A program made the position numbers and the translations under genes. Positions 44,387 through 52,645 of a stretch of DNA of 64,000 bases are shown one piece after another (the first letter of the stretch is position 1; the number at the start of each line of letters is the position of its first letter). The notes under the pieces were generated by a model. The model searched no databases, was not told the origin of the DNA, and saw only the letters and a program-made list of their open reading frames with translations. Origin of the DNA: UBA1858 sp963976865. Its GTDB lineage: Bacteria; Pseudomonadota; Gammaproteobacteria; UBA4575. Location of the stretch: NCBI GenBank assembly GCA_963976865.1, contig CAXBLY010000002.1, positions 248,001 through 312,000 of the forward strand, given 5' to 3'.

Positions 44387-44815
44387 ATGAATAACCAACA
44401 TTCAGATCGAGTTATCACAGAACTGCAGAATTGTATTAATACTTTCCTGGATCAGCTATCGGCCGAAAGGGAATTACTATTAATTGGAAATGCCAGTGAT
44501 TTAAATAATATCACTCTGCAGAAACAAGACACGATCACACAATTATCATTACTGGAGTCCCAGATTCCCCCGCTTTTGAGTGATTTCGAAAACGATCAAT
44601 CCCTGAAATTAAAATGGCAACAAACCGTCAATCTGTTAAAGACATGTCAGCAAATGAATGTGGAAAACAGTTCACTGGTAAATAATCGCCTCAAGCAAAC
44701 TACAAATACATTGCATCAATTGCACTCGCTATTTGACACAGGACATTCTGTCACTTACAGCGAAGATGGCAGCCAGATTATCAGTTCAGAGCCTAATCGC
44801 TCCGTTCACGCCTAA
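44387..44815 (+). CDS. flgN: Flagellar export chaperone FlgN
   Basis: A 142-aa helical cytoplasmic protein, chaperone for the junction proteins FlgK and FlgL. The typical core is CINTFLDQLSAERELLLIGNASDLNNITLQKQDTITQLSLLE (parts LSAERELL and LQKQDTITQL), with the C-terminal SLVNNRLKQTTNTLHQLHSLF helix. Forms the flgMN unit with its neighbour, driven by the sigma-28 promoter at 43966. Confidence 0.92.
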   Translation: MNNQHSDRVITELQNCINTFLDQLSAERELLLIGNASDLNNITLQKQDTITQLSLLESQIPPLLSDFENDQSLKLKWQQTVNLLKTCQQMNVENSSLVNNRLKQTTNTLHQLHSLFDTGHSVTYSEDGSQIISSEPNRSVHA

Positions 44816-44870
44816 ACCATCTAGCCACAGTATTTCATTTTAAGTAAAAAGGACCTAGCACCTCATTGGT

Positions 44871-44925
44871 CGTCAATTATTTGACGTTCAGTGAAGGTCA
44901 ATTGTGAACAGTTGTAAATTTACAA
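44871..44925. repeat. Two palindromes between flgN and the GGDEF-like gene
   Basis: CGTCAA-TTAT-TTGACG lies at 44871-44886, and the perfect 14-base palindrome TTGTAAATTTACAA at 44912-44925. The first is 56 bases past flgN and could end the flgMN transcript, though no U-run follows. The second lies about 95 bases before the next ATG and could be a regulator site. Its half-site TTGTAAA also makes up the palindrome upstream of flrA at 28321-28335. Confidence 0.4.
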
Positions 44926-45018
44926 TTATTGCTCTGGACACAAGTTAATTAGGGTGTAAGTTTATCCCTCATTATCCTATCTACATATAAGACAAAATAA
45001 TTAAAAAAGCATTCTTTA

Positions 45019-45936
45019 ATGGAAACGAACAAACCAATCAGACAAATCAGCCCTCATAACATGGAGCTAGAAACGCCAGAAACTTTGTTTGAGTCAACAG
45101 GCTCTGTATTAAGCTATGCATTAAGATTCCAAAGCCAGCTATGTATTGAAACACTATTACAGTCATATGAAGAGTGCATACAGTCGCTTTTCAACATCCA
45201 TGGAATTCGCTACCGCTATCCTTTACTGGGCGCCACTTACTCCCTAGGTACAACCTACAACGCACAGTGTAATTTCCAGCTAAACACTAATGAGGAGTTT
45301 TGGGGTGATATTACTATATATCGAGGCAAGGAACTTACAGAAAGCGAGATGAAGAATATAGAGCTTATTTCATCATTACTAGTGCATCCGCTAAGAGCTA
45401 TAATCCATCAGAAATCCAATTCGTTACTATCCTTCAACGAAGAAACAACCGGCGTTGCCAATGCAACACTTGTTGAGCAGCTAGTGACTCGCGAGGCCAA
45501 ACTGGCAAACCGGGAACGCGTGCCAATGTCTCTGGTATTAATTGATATTGATCGATTTCAAAATATTTCAGAATCGGCAGATTTTATAGTTAGAGATGAG
45601 ATTCTATATAACGTAATGAGAGTAATGCGCAACTGTATTCGCGACACAGATTTACTGTTTCGATATGAGAATGATATTTATTGCCTGATTTTAAAAGGTG
45701 TGACGGATAGCAATGCACTTCAGATAAGCGAACGTATACGTAAAGCTATTGATAGCTACTCGTTCACTACTGAAAAAAATAAAATTTCTCACATCACTGT
45801 CAGTAGTGGTATTTCAACATTATTAAAAACAGACAGTATCGAAACTATTTTCGACCGCACTACCCGTGCCGTTCAGCACGCGAAAAAAATGGGCCGCAAC
45901 CAGTCTATCGTTGCAGACGGTAAATTTATTAGTTAA
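45019..45936 (+). CDS. Degenerate GGDEF-domain protein
   Basis: A 305-aa soluble protein. The N-terminal 140 residues resemble a small sensory domain of GAF type. Residues 145-300 are a GGDEF fold: LVTREAKLANRERVPMSLVLIDIDRFQ, then the signature site, which reads RYENDIY (GGDEF replaced by ENDIY at 217-221), and a normal C-terminal ISHITVSSGIST...RAVQHAKKMGRNQSI. With both glycines gone the protein should not make c-di-GMP. It may bind nucleotides or act by protein contact. It ends tail-to-tail with an intact cyclase gene. Confidence 0.85.
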   Translation: METNKPIRQISPHNMELETPETLFESTGSVLSYALRFQSQLCIETLLQSYEECIQSLFNIHGIRYRYPLLGATYSLGTTYNAQCNFQLNTNEEFWGDITIYRGKELTESEMKNIELISSLLVHPLRAIIHQKSNSLLSFNEETTGVANATLVEQLVTREAKLANRERVPMSLVLIDIDRFQNISESADFIVRDEILYNVMRVMRNCIRDTDLLFRYENDIYCLILKGVTDSNALQISERIRKAIDSYSFTTEKNKISHITVSSGISTLLKTDSIETIFDRTTRAVQHAKKMGRNQSIVADGKFIS

Positions 45937-47237
45937 GCAACTCTCAGGGCTTCCACACGATCCCGGCCGCTATGTTTGGCTTTATATAACGCCTTATCTG
46001 CACGCTCAAAGAGCGATGTTGGTGTGTCATTGGAAATGAAGGACGCGACACCGCATGATATTGTCACACGCAGCGCCTGTTTTTTATAAGTAAACTCTGT
46101 CGATGAAATTAATTGTCTGATTCTTTCAGCCAGCTGCGCTCCTTCTTCCAGTGACTTATTCACAAGCAGCATGACAAATTCTTCCCCACCAAATCTTGCC
46201 AGCATATCCCCCTGGCGCACACCCGTTTCCAGCTTTCTTGCCACTGATTGTAAAACCTTGTCACCGGCAGCATGACCATAACGGTCATTAATTGTCTTGA
46301 AATGATCTATATCCCAAACCAGCATAGTCCCCGGAATTTTTTCCTGCTCCCAGTTCATCCAGGCTTTCTCCAGGGCCTGAACATAAGCAGCCCGGTTATA
46401 TAATCCGGTTAATGGATCGGTGATAGCTTCCATGTGTTTTTTATGAATAGTTTTTTCCAGGTTTTTTGCATGATCTTCCAGCAGTTTAATTTTGTTACTC
46501 ATGCCTGCAATTTTATTTTCCAGTATTTGTGTTCCACTCTCTTCCGCTTCCACTTCATGGATAACTTTTGTTTGTATTGCAGTGACAATTTCATTGAGAT
46601 TGTTCTTTAACAACTCCAGATCTTCACCATTCTTCAAGGTATCATTCAGTTGTTTAAAACCCTGTTCAAATGACCTGTTAATGCTACCTTTTTTCGATTC
46701 ACGCGCGAAATACTCATCTTTTGTTTCACTTATTTCCGCATAGATGGATTGCAGCTTACCCGCAATCGCTACCAGATAACCATGCATTTCCCTATGATCT
46801 TCACCAAGACTACTGGAATAATCGATAAGTAAATCTTTGGTCTTCAGCGTACAGTCGATGACGTTATCATTGGAATCCAGCTGTTGTTTGATTTTATGGG
46901 CAGAATCAACATATTCACCACTGTACTGAATACCAACCAGTAATTCACGAAGCACATTACGCCACTGCTGGGTAGACTTTGCATCCAGGGCTGATGACCT
47001 TAGCCCGGCACTAACTGACTGGAAAAAGTCTCCAAGATACGCCAGCACCTCATTATTGGAAAAAGCATCGCTGATTTCACGTTCAACAACAAGTGCGTCT
47101 TCCAACTGCTTTTCATTGGCAAGGCGCTGGTATTCCTCCAGCCTGCTTTTAGCTGATACCAACGGGCTTATGCGTTGAATTTCTTCAAGATCTACAAGCT
47201 TGTTACTACTCAGTATTTTTAGAATTTTTTCAAACAT
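45933..47237 (-). CDS. Diguanylate cyclase with N-terminal helical region
   Basis: A 434-aa cytoplasmic protein. The first 265 residues are helical, without membrane segments, and end in a coiled coil (NKIAGMSNKIKLLEDHAKNLEKTI). The GGDEF domain (about 270-430) is complete: DPLTGLYNR, LVWDIDHFKTINDRYGHAAGD, active site GGEEF (350-354) and an inhibitory RxxD site (RQGD, 341-344) five residues earlier. It should produce c-di-GMP with product feedback. It is 17 bases after the glutamate-synthase-like gene and shares that gene's sigma-28 promoter, linking it to flagellar control. Confidence 0.9.
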   Translation of the reverse strand: MFEKILKILSSNKLVDLEEIQRISPLVSAKSRLEEYQRLANEKQLEDALVVEREISDAFSNNEVLAYLGDFFQSVSAGLRSSALDAKSTQQWRNVLRELLVGIQYSGEYVDSAHKIKQQLDSNDNVIDCTLKTKDLLIDYSSSLGEDHREMHGYLVAIAGKLQSIYAEISETKDEYFARESKKGSINRSFEQGFKQLNDTLKNGEDLELLKNNLNEIVTAIQTKVIHEVEAEESGTQILENKIAGMSNKIKLLEDHAKNLEKTIHKKHMEAITDPLTGLYNRAAYVQALEKAWMNWEQEKIPGTMLVWDIDHFKTINDRYGHAAGDKVLQSVARKLETGVRQGDMLARFGGEEFVMLLVNKSLEEGAQLAERIRQLISSTEFTYKKQALRVTISCGVASFISNDTPTSLFERADKALYKAKHSGRDRVEALRVA

Positions 47238-47254
47238 TGCCCATTATCTACTTC

Positions 47255-48862
47255 TCAAATAACTTTTTTACTACCAGGAAATTCTGTTTTGTCATCAGCA
47301 TCCAGCGCGGCGTGCTCTTTTGGAGACCAGGGTCTGGTTGACCAGTCTCTGCGATCCATTTCAATTAGAGGTTCTATTGATGGATACAACTTGTCCAGCG
47401 ACACAGATAAACCATTGCCCTGAATTACACGTGCATGATGTCTTTGCAGATCTCTAAAATGATTTACTCCACAAGAGTGAGCGATCATTCCTACCTCATA
47501 CACTATATTCTTTACATAGCTGGCTACGCGCTCAGACTTGATTTGCGGATCAAGTCCACGTTGCAATTTTTTATCATGGGTAGTGATGCCTGTCGGGCAT
47601 GAATTTTTATTGCATTGCAGTGCCTGTATACAACCTAGCGAAAACATAAAGCCACGCGCTGATGTTATAAAATCAGCACCGACGCATAACGCCCAGGCCA
47701 CATCTGCGGGATTAATCAGTTTTCCTGACGATATAACTTTAATACGGTCTCTCAAACCGTATTCAATTAACTTGTTTACAACAATAGGAAGGCTTTCGTG
47801 TAACGGCAGCCCCATATCATCCAGCAAAGGCAAAGGAGCAGCACCTGTGCCTCCATCAGCACTGTCTACTGTAATAAAATCAGGCGCACACTTTATGTCT
47901 CTACGCAAAATTGCACTAAACAAATGATCCAGCCAGCTTTCAGATCCAATCACGGCCTTAAAACCTACTGGCTTGCCGGTTACGTCTCTTACATGATTGA
48001 TCATATCCAGCAAATCATCATCGCATTTGACTTCAGGGTGACGGTTAGGACTAATTGAATCTATACCAACAGGTATGCCTCTGATATCTGCTACTTCCTG
48101 AGAGACTTTATCACCAGGAAGAATCCCTCCCTTGCCGGGTTTACCTCCCTGACTAAGCTTAATCTCAAACATTCTTACCTGACGATGCGCCGCAACTTCT
48201 TTCAGTTTTTCATCACTTAACTTTCCGGTTGCAAGATCACGCACACCATATTTAGCTGTTCCTATCTGGAAGACAATGTCACAACCACTTGAGAGATGAT
48301 AGGGTGACAAACCCCCTTCACCTGTATTCATCCAGCATTCTGCTTTCTTGGCCCCTAATCCCAAAGCAAGTACGGCGGGCTTTGAAAGAGCACCGTAACT
48401 CATGCCGGAAATATTAAAAATAGAACGCGTTACATAAGGCTTCATCGCATAAGGACCGATTGTGTCGTAATCGGGACTAGTAGCATCTTCAGACATGGTT
48501 GGGTAAGGACAGTTAGCAAACAATACTGTGCCCGGCTTTTTCAGGTCTCGCGTAGAACCAAAGGCGGCTGTGTTGGAAACGTTTTTAGCTGCACGATACA
48601 CCCATGAACGTTGTGCACGATTAAATGGTAATTCCTCACGATCCATGGCAAAAAAGTATTGCCTGAAGAATTCCCCGAGATATTCAAATAAATAACGAAA
48701 CCTTCCTATCACCGGATAGTTTCTCCGAATCGCTTGTTTGGTCTGAGTAACATCAATCACGTATAAAACCGCGACTGCAACTACAGCGGCAACAAGAGCG
48801 ACTGCAAGTGATACTTGTACAAAAGACTTAATAGTCGATGACACTGAAAGAATGTATTCCAT
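47255..48862 (-). CDS. Membrane-anchored FMN-binding glutamate synthase-domain protein
   Basis: A 535-aa protein with one N-terminal membrane segment (about 16-38) and a full glutamate-synthase central/FMN domain: ISGMSYGALSKPAVLALGLGAKKA, MNTGEGGLSPYH, FEIKLSQGGKPGKGGILPG, ITVDSADGGTGAAPLPLLDD, VISSGKLINPADVAWALCVGAD, and the Cys cluster CIQALQCNKNSCPTG that would bind an iron-sulfur centre. It lacks the amidotransferase domain, so it is not a normal GltB. Such stand-alone proteins have no settled function. Its promoter is a clear sigma-28 site. Confidence 0.88.
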   Translation of the reverse strand: MEYILSVSSTIKSFVQVSLAVALVAAVVAVAVLYVIDVTQTKQAIRRNYPVIGRFRYLFEYLGEFFRQYFFAMDREELPFNRAQRSWVYRAAKNVSNTAAFGSTRDLKKPGTVLFANCPYPTMSEDATSPDYDTIGPYAMKPYVTRSIFNISGMSYGALSKPAVLALGLGAKKAECWMNTGEGGLSPYHLSSGCDIVFQIGTAKYGVRDLATGKLSDEKLKEVAAHRQVRMFEIKLSQGGKPGKGGILPGDKVSQEVADIRGIPVGIDSISPNRHPEVKCDDDLLDMINHVRDVTGKPVGFKAVIGSESWLDHLFSAILRRDIKCAPDFITVDSADGGTGAAPLPLLDDMGLPLHESLPIVVNKLIEYGLRDRIKVISSGKLINPADVAWALCVGADFITSARGFMFSLGCIQALQCNKNSCPTGITTHDKKLQRGLDPQIKSERVASYVKNIVYEVGMIAHSCGVNHFRDLQRHHARVIQGNGLSVSLDKLYPSIEPLIEMDRRDWSTRPWSPKEHAALDADDKTEFPGSKKVI

Positions 48863-48895
48863 TAAATATCCTAAAAAGAATCGGGATTCAAGTGG

Positions 48896-48922
48896 TTATC
48901 GGCGGAATAAACATATGCTTTA
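48896..48922 (-). promoter_or_regulatory. Sigma-28 promoter before the glutamate-synthase-like gene and diguanylate cyclase
   Basis: On the minus strand: TAAA (48919-48922), 15 bases, GCCGATAA (48896-48903). Both boxes match the FliA consensus in full. The start would be near 48889, 27 bases before the ATG. It lies in the gap after the HDOD gene, not inside a coding region. Confidence 0.82.
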
Positions 48923-48949
48923 CTACTCATTACACACCATGCATCCGCT

Positions 48950-49783
48950 CTAAAAGGTATCCAGAAGATCTATCGGCTCTGCATTTGTGCTTAGCAAAAA
49001 GTAACTATGATGAAACAGCTGGTGGGTGGCATTTTTATCAATATCAACGACTTGCTGCGAAAAATCATAACCTGCCCGATGCATGCTGATACCTACAAAG
49101 TCACATAGTCTCTGCAATGCATTCCCAAACACTTGCGTTGAGTAACCGTATTCAAAACATGTCACCAGATTGTAACTAATAATACTTAATTTCAGACGTT
49201 CTGATATCGTAGAATTTTCATGCACTTGCTGGATGCTATCCGGCAATAGACCAATATCGTTGCTTGAAAATCGATACAATGATCGAACAGATTCAATAGA
49301 ATCAACATCGAATACATTTCTGGTAATATTGCCATTCGACAGACACGCTGACATATCACTAAAACCAGAAAACATCGACGCACAAAACATCTCGTCAGAT
49401 GATGTTTGCCCCATATAATCACCCCAAAATTGAGTCAGGCGAGAGGCCATATAGGTTCGGCTTTTGACCAGCTCGAAGACTAACGCATTTTGCGGACTGA
49501 CATTTGTTTCACTCAAGGATTTTATTGATAACAAACTGTTTTTCAGGGATTCCAGCCCTACCAGATTTATTGCTGCAGTCAACGTATTAACTACCGGGCT
49601 CTTTCTTTTCAAAAAAGTTTTATTCACCAAACATAAAATATTGGCTAGTACAGCGGGGTCCTGTTTTGCCATCTCCGTGATATCACGTAAATCAATATCC
49701 TCTCGATCAAAATAATGCCGCAGATCATCCACCACCTTATCTGAGCCAGGCATACTATCAAGGTTAATGGATTGGTCATTCAT
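48950..49783 (-). CDS. HDOD domain protein
   Basis: A 277-aa soluble protein fitting the HDOD family (a phosphohydrolase-like fold without catalytic residues, used in signalling). Visible marks are LRHYFDREDIDLRDITEMAKQDPAVLANILCLVNKTFL, with core ITEMAKQDPAVLANILCLVN, and TAAINLVGLESLKNSLLSI, the expected second block. The metal-binding His-Asp pairs of true HD proteins are not seen. It follows pomB after 12 bases, so it is probably part of the stator operon and may adjust motor or chemotaxis output. Confidence 0.82.
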   Translation of the reverse strand: MNDQSINLDSMPGSDKVVDDLRHYFDREDIDLRDITEMAKQDPAVLANILCLVNKTFLKRKSPVVNTLTAAINLVGLESLKNSLLSIKSLSETNVSPQNALVFELVKSRTYMASRLTQFWGDYMGQTSSDEMFCASMFSGFSDMSACLSNGNITRNVFDVDSIESVRSLYRFSSNDIGLLPDSIQQVHENSTISERLKLSIISYNLVTCFEYGYSTQVFGNALQRLCDFVGISMHRAGYDFSQQVVDIDKNATHQLFHHSYFLLSTNAEPIDLLDTF

Positions 49784-49795
49784 GACACTGGATAG

Positions 49796-50716
49796 TTATC
49801 CACTTTCCGGCTGTACAATTTTGACGCCAGCCTCATCAACCTCATCAACACTAAAATTGTTATGCAATTCATCAAACAGGTGATGATTACCCACAATCAC
49901 AATTTCTACGCGCCGATTACGGGCTTTATTCTCCAGGCTATCATTAGGCACTAGCGGTTTTGTCTCTGCATGTGCTCTCATTTGAACACGATACGGGTCG
50001 ACACGATTTTTCTTGGTCAGATGATGTACTACATTTGCCGCCCTTGCAGCAGACAATTCCCAGTTGGATCGATACTTATAGGTATTGATAGGGACATTAT
50101 CCGAATGTCCAGCGACTATAATATTTCCTTCTATCTTATTAAGTGACTCTGACACTCTGTCAATAATCTGAAACGAGGATGCTTTTAATTCAGCTTCACC
50201 AGAATTGAAGGTACTCTTTTCTTTTAAGCGCACAGTAATTTCTGCTTCAGACCACTCCACTTCAAGCAAACCGGTTTCTATTTCTTCTTTTAAGTCCTCA
50301 ACCAGCTTTTCGGCTTCTTCCCTGATACTTTCAACCGCTGCTTCATACATTTTTTCTGCAAGATTCTTTTTGTCACCATCACTACCTTCAGAAAACTTCA
50401 GGTTATCTTTGGTATCATCTGTCGTCTGTTGTTCAACTATCTGGAATGGTGTGGGCTGAGGAATACCAGGAGAAAATTCCATTGCAATAATACTTGTACC
50501 TTTTGGAATATCATCAGCTTTAATTTCACGTTGCACACCAAACGCTGACTTCATTGATCCTGACAGTTGCTTGAATTTCAGCACATCCATTTCTGAGAAC
50601 GCAAGCAGTAACACAAAGAAACACATTAACAGCGACATCAGGTCGGCGAATGTCATCACCCATGCTGGTGCACCCTCGTCACTTTCTTCTGCCGTTGCCT
50701 GTTGTTCATTATTCAT
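49796..50716 (-). CDS. pomB: Sodium-type flagellar stator protein PomB (MotB family)
   Basis: A 306-aa stator subunit. The single membrane segment carries the ion-binding Asp at 25 (APAWVMTFADLMSLLMCFFVLLLAFSEMD). The plug region is FKQLSGSMKSAFGVQ, followed by IPKGTSIIAMEFSPGIPQPTPFQI, which closely follows Vibrio PomB as I remember it. The C-terminal OmpA-like peptidoglycan-binding domain has AGHSDNVPI, NWELSAARAANVVHHL and NRRVEIVI. Normal length; eight bases after pomA. Confidence 0.92.
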   Translation of the reverse strand: MNNEQQATAEESDEGAPAWVMTFADLMSLLMCFFVLLLAFSEMDVLKFKQLSGSMKSAFGVQREIKADDIPKGTSIIAMEFSPGIPQPTPFQIVEQQTTDDTKDNLKFSEGSDGDKKNLAEKMYEAAVESIREEAEKLVEDLKEEIETGLLEVEWSEAEITVRLKEKSTFNSGEAELKASSFQIIDRVSESLNKIEGNIIVAGHSDNVPINTYKYRSNWELSAARAANVVHHLTKKNRVDPYRVQMRAHAETKPLVPNDSLENKARNRRVEIVIVGNHHLFDELHNNFSVDEVDEAGVKIVQPESG

Positions 50717-50724
50717 AAATAATC

Positions 50725-51486
50725 CTACTCACTTTTCTCAACCAGACGCTTGCTTTCAGGCAGGAATGTCAACAATATCTGCTCAACCACTTTTGGATTG
50801 ATGCCAGCCTGAATTGAAGATATGGACTCCAGAATAAGACTTTTATTTAATTTTTCTTCAGAACTAATTTTTTTCAGTTTATCGGCTATGGGTAAAGCCA
50901 TGGCATTGGCAATAATTGCACCATATAAAGTAGTTAGCAGTGCAACTGCCATTGCCGGCCCGATAGCCTTTGGGTCGTCCATAGCAGAAAGCATTTGTAC
51001 CAGACCAATCAGTGTACCAATCATGCCCATTGCAGGAGCTGCATCACCAATAGCCTTAAACATGGTAATACCCGTATTGTGCCTATCAATTGTCAGATTG
51101 ATATCTTTACTCAGCATTTTTTGCACCACTTCTGGTGCATGACCATCAATACAAAGATTAATACCTCGCTCTAAAAACGGATGACCAATTTCCCTGCCTT
51201 CTAGCGCAAGAATTCCTTCCTTTCTGGCAACATTTGCCAACTCAACAGCCTCCTCAATAAGTTGATGAGGATCAACACTTTTATGCACAATGGACTTAAG
51301 TCCAACTTTAAAAGAACCGAAAAACTGCCCTAATGAAATTCTTGCTAACGTAGCTGCAAATGTACCACCCACGACAACGACTAATGACGGCATATTCACA
51401 AACGTCCCAAAGTCACCTCCTAACAAAATTGCAATACTAATAACAATTAGCGCGCCTATCAGGCCAATCAGAGTCGCTAAATCCAT
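50725..51486 (-). CDS. pomA: Sodium-type flagellar stator protein PomA (MotA family)
   Basis: A 253-aa four-segment stator protein of PomA size. Segments: LIGLIGALIVISIAILL, LVVVVGGTFAATLARI, then the last two, GMIGTLIGLVQMLSAM and ALLTTLYGAIIANAMALPIADKL, which line the ion path. The cytoplasmic loop between them carries the charged residues that meet FliG. Begins 98 bases from a sigma-28-like site. With PomB it forms the ion-driven motor. Confidence 0.93.
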   Translation of the reverse strand: MDLATLIGLIGALIVISIAILLGGDFGTFVNMPSLVVVVGGTFAATLARISLGQFFGSFKVGLKSIVHKSVDPHQLIEEAVELANVARKEGILALEGREIGHPFLERGINLCIDGHAPEVVQKMLSKDINLTIDRHNTGITMFKAIGDAAPAMGMIGTLIGLVQMLSAMDDPKAIGPAMAVALLTTLYGAIIANAMALPIADKLKKISSEEKLNKSLILESISSIQAGINPKVVEQILLTFLPESKRLVEKSE

Positions 51487-51583
51487 TATTGTTTACCCTC
51501 CCAGATGATTTTCAACATGACAACTATTGCCTGACACACATACACTTGAATATGTATAATTTTGATTAAATTAGTTATGGAAT

Positions 51584-51610
51584 TTATCGGCAGAAACAGT
51601 GAAATCTGTA
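51584..51610 (-). promoter_or_regulatory. Probable sigma-28 promoter of pomAB
   Basis: On the minus strand: TACA (51607-51610), 15 bases, GCCGATAA (51584-51591). The -10 is perfect; the -35 has one mismatch to TAAA. The start would be near 51577, 91 bases before pomA. A second copy of the 12-base sequence TTTATCGGCAGA occurs at 51694-51705 without a -35 box. Confidence 0.6.
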
Positions 51611-51739
51611 TCTATAAACAGCCGGTTGAAAATCACCGACAAAGTGGACTAATCGATGATGCGAATGACAACGCTGTACAGTATCCAAGCTTGTTTATCG
51701 GCAGATGTTGTCAGCACTGAATCCTGGAATTGAAAATAT

Positions 51740-52144
51740 ATGGATAGTTCAACTGGAGAAGTTCGAGATTTGTACGCACTATTAAGCCTGTCAAATCCAG
51801 ATTTAATATTTCCATACAATTCATGTATCGCGACTCAAATCATTGTGGCCGCAAAAATTGTGGCCTCGAGTCATAATGATCACGCTACCGTTGCATTCAC
51901 CACAATAGAAGAAAGTGAATACCGGTTTACCCTGGATTTAAACTCCAGAACCTATCACAGTAAAGGCAACTGGATCTGGATAACCCGCATTGAAGTTTCA
52001 TATTCCAGTAAAGTAATATTGACCATACCAATTAAACCACGCGTAATTGATATTCCTTATGCGGGCAATAGAGTATGTGCGCACTGGCTTTTTAAAAATA
52101 TTGATGAGGAGATCAATGAAACATTAAAAACTCAGCTACTTTAA
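51740..52144 (+). CDS. Hypothetical 134-aa protein
   Basis: I do not recognise a family. The 134-aa product is soluble and mixed alpha/beta in pattern: AATQIIVAAKIVASS-like hydrophobic stretch (SCIATQIIVAAKIVA), then strands FTTIEESEYRFTLDL and WIWITRIEVSYSSKVILTI, and a C-terminal helix (WLFKNIDEEINETLKTQLL). It is divergent from pomA across a 253-base gap that holds the stator promoter. Length and composition look like a real gene. A GGAA element stands before its ATG. Confidence 0.55.
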   Translation: MDSSTGEVRDLYALLSLSNPDLIFPYNSCIATQIIVAAKIVASSHNDHATVAFTTIEESEYRFTLDLNSRTYHSKGNWIWITRIEVSYSSKVILTIPIKPRVIDIPYAGNRVCAHWLFKNIDEEINETLKTQLL

Positions 52145-52174
52145 TGTTAAATCTCATTTTACAGCTAGTGTTCA

Positions 52175-52423
52175 CTAATACTTTCGATTCATCAGATTTT
52201 CTTCTGCGATAATTTGCAATTCTGTTTCCAGAATATATAAAGCCCAGCCAGGACATGGCCGAGCACTTACCAGATTCGGCGATGCACTCCAGGACTGCAC
52301 AGTTCTGGCAGACAGCCTGTCACCTGTTACTCGTGCCAACAGGATAGCTATATGGCGAGAAGTCTTCCCATGCAAGAGCATCAGTTTTTTGAGGCGCTCT
52401 TTATTACGTTCTATTTCTGTCAT
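52175..52423 (-). CDS. Small putative DNA-binding protein
   Basis: An 82-aa protein. The segment LMLLHGKTSRHIAILLARVTGDRLSARTVQSW looks like a Cro-type helix-turn-helix, with the recognition helix RLSARTVQSWSA. The rest (RPCPGWALYILETELQII) is a hydrophobic packing helix, as in small transcription regulators or phage-type repressors. It lies alone between two oppositely placed regions. No partner or operator can be named. Confidence 0.5.
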   Translation of the reverse strand: MTEIERNKERLKKLMLLHGKTSRHIAILLARVTGDRLSARTVQSWSASPNLVSARPCPGWALYILETELQIIAEENLMNRKY

Positions 52424-52546
52424 AGTCTTTAATTGAAAAATATTGTCACATTTCGCATATAACCTTATGTTATTACGAACATTAATTAATAATCAAAGTA
52501 TAGTTACCTCAACCTCAGCGCCTATCAGCCAGTGGGCCAAGGCCAG

Positions 52547-52576
52547 ATCCAGCGGCTATTAAGCAGGTCGCTGGAT
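52547..52576. repeat. Inverted repeat in the 222-base gap between regions
   Basis: ATCCAGCG and CGCTGGAT form a perfect eight-base stem around 14 bases. TGCACTTTTACAATT follows on the plus strand, a weak U-rich tail. It could terminate transcription arriving on the plus strand. The rest of 52424-52645 is AT-rich and gene-free. This gap is the left edge of the lipid locus. Confidence 0.35.
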
Positions 52577-52645
52577 TGCACTTTTACAATTATTACAAAT
52601 TTTAATATTTATACAATTAAATTTATTTGATTTACGCACAATGTG

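Noticed and set aside
50881..50907. TTATCGGC inside pomA as an internal sigma-28 promoter
   Set aside because: No -35 match at 15 bases; the sequence encodes a conserved part of PomA.
51695..51721. Second TTATCGGC (minus-strand GCCGATAA) upstream of pomA as another sigma-28 promoter
   Set aside because: The bases 15 positions away read TGAA on the plus strand instead of TTTA, so the -35 is missing.
52547..52576. The inverted repeat as a terminator for the small DNA-binding gene
   Set aside because: That gene is transcribed away from the repeat, and neither side has a strong U-run; kept only as a repeat.
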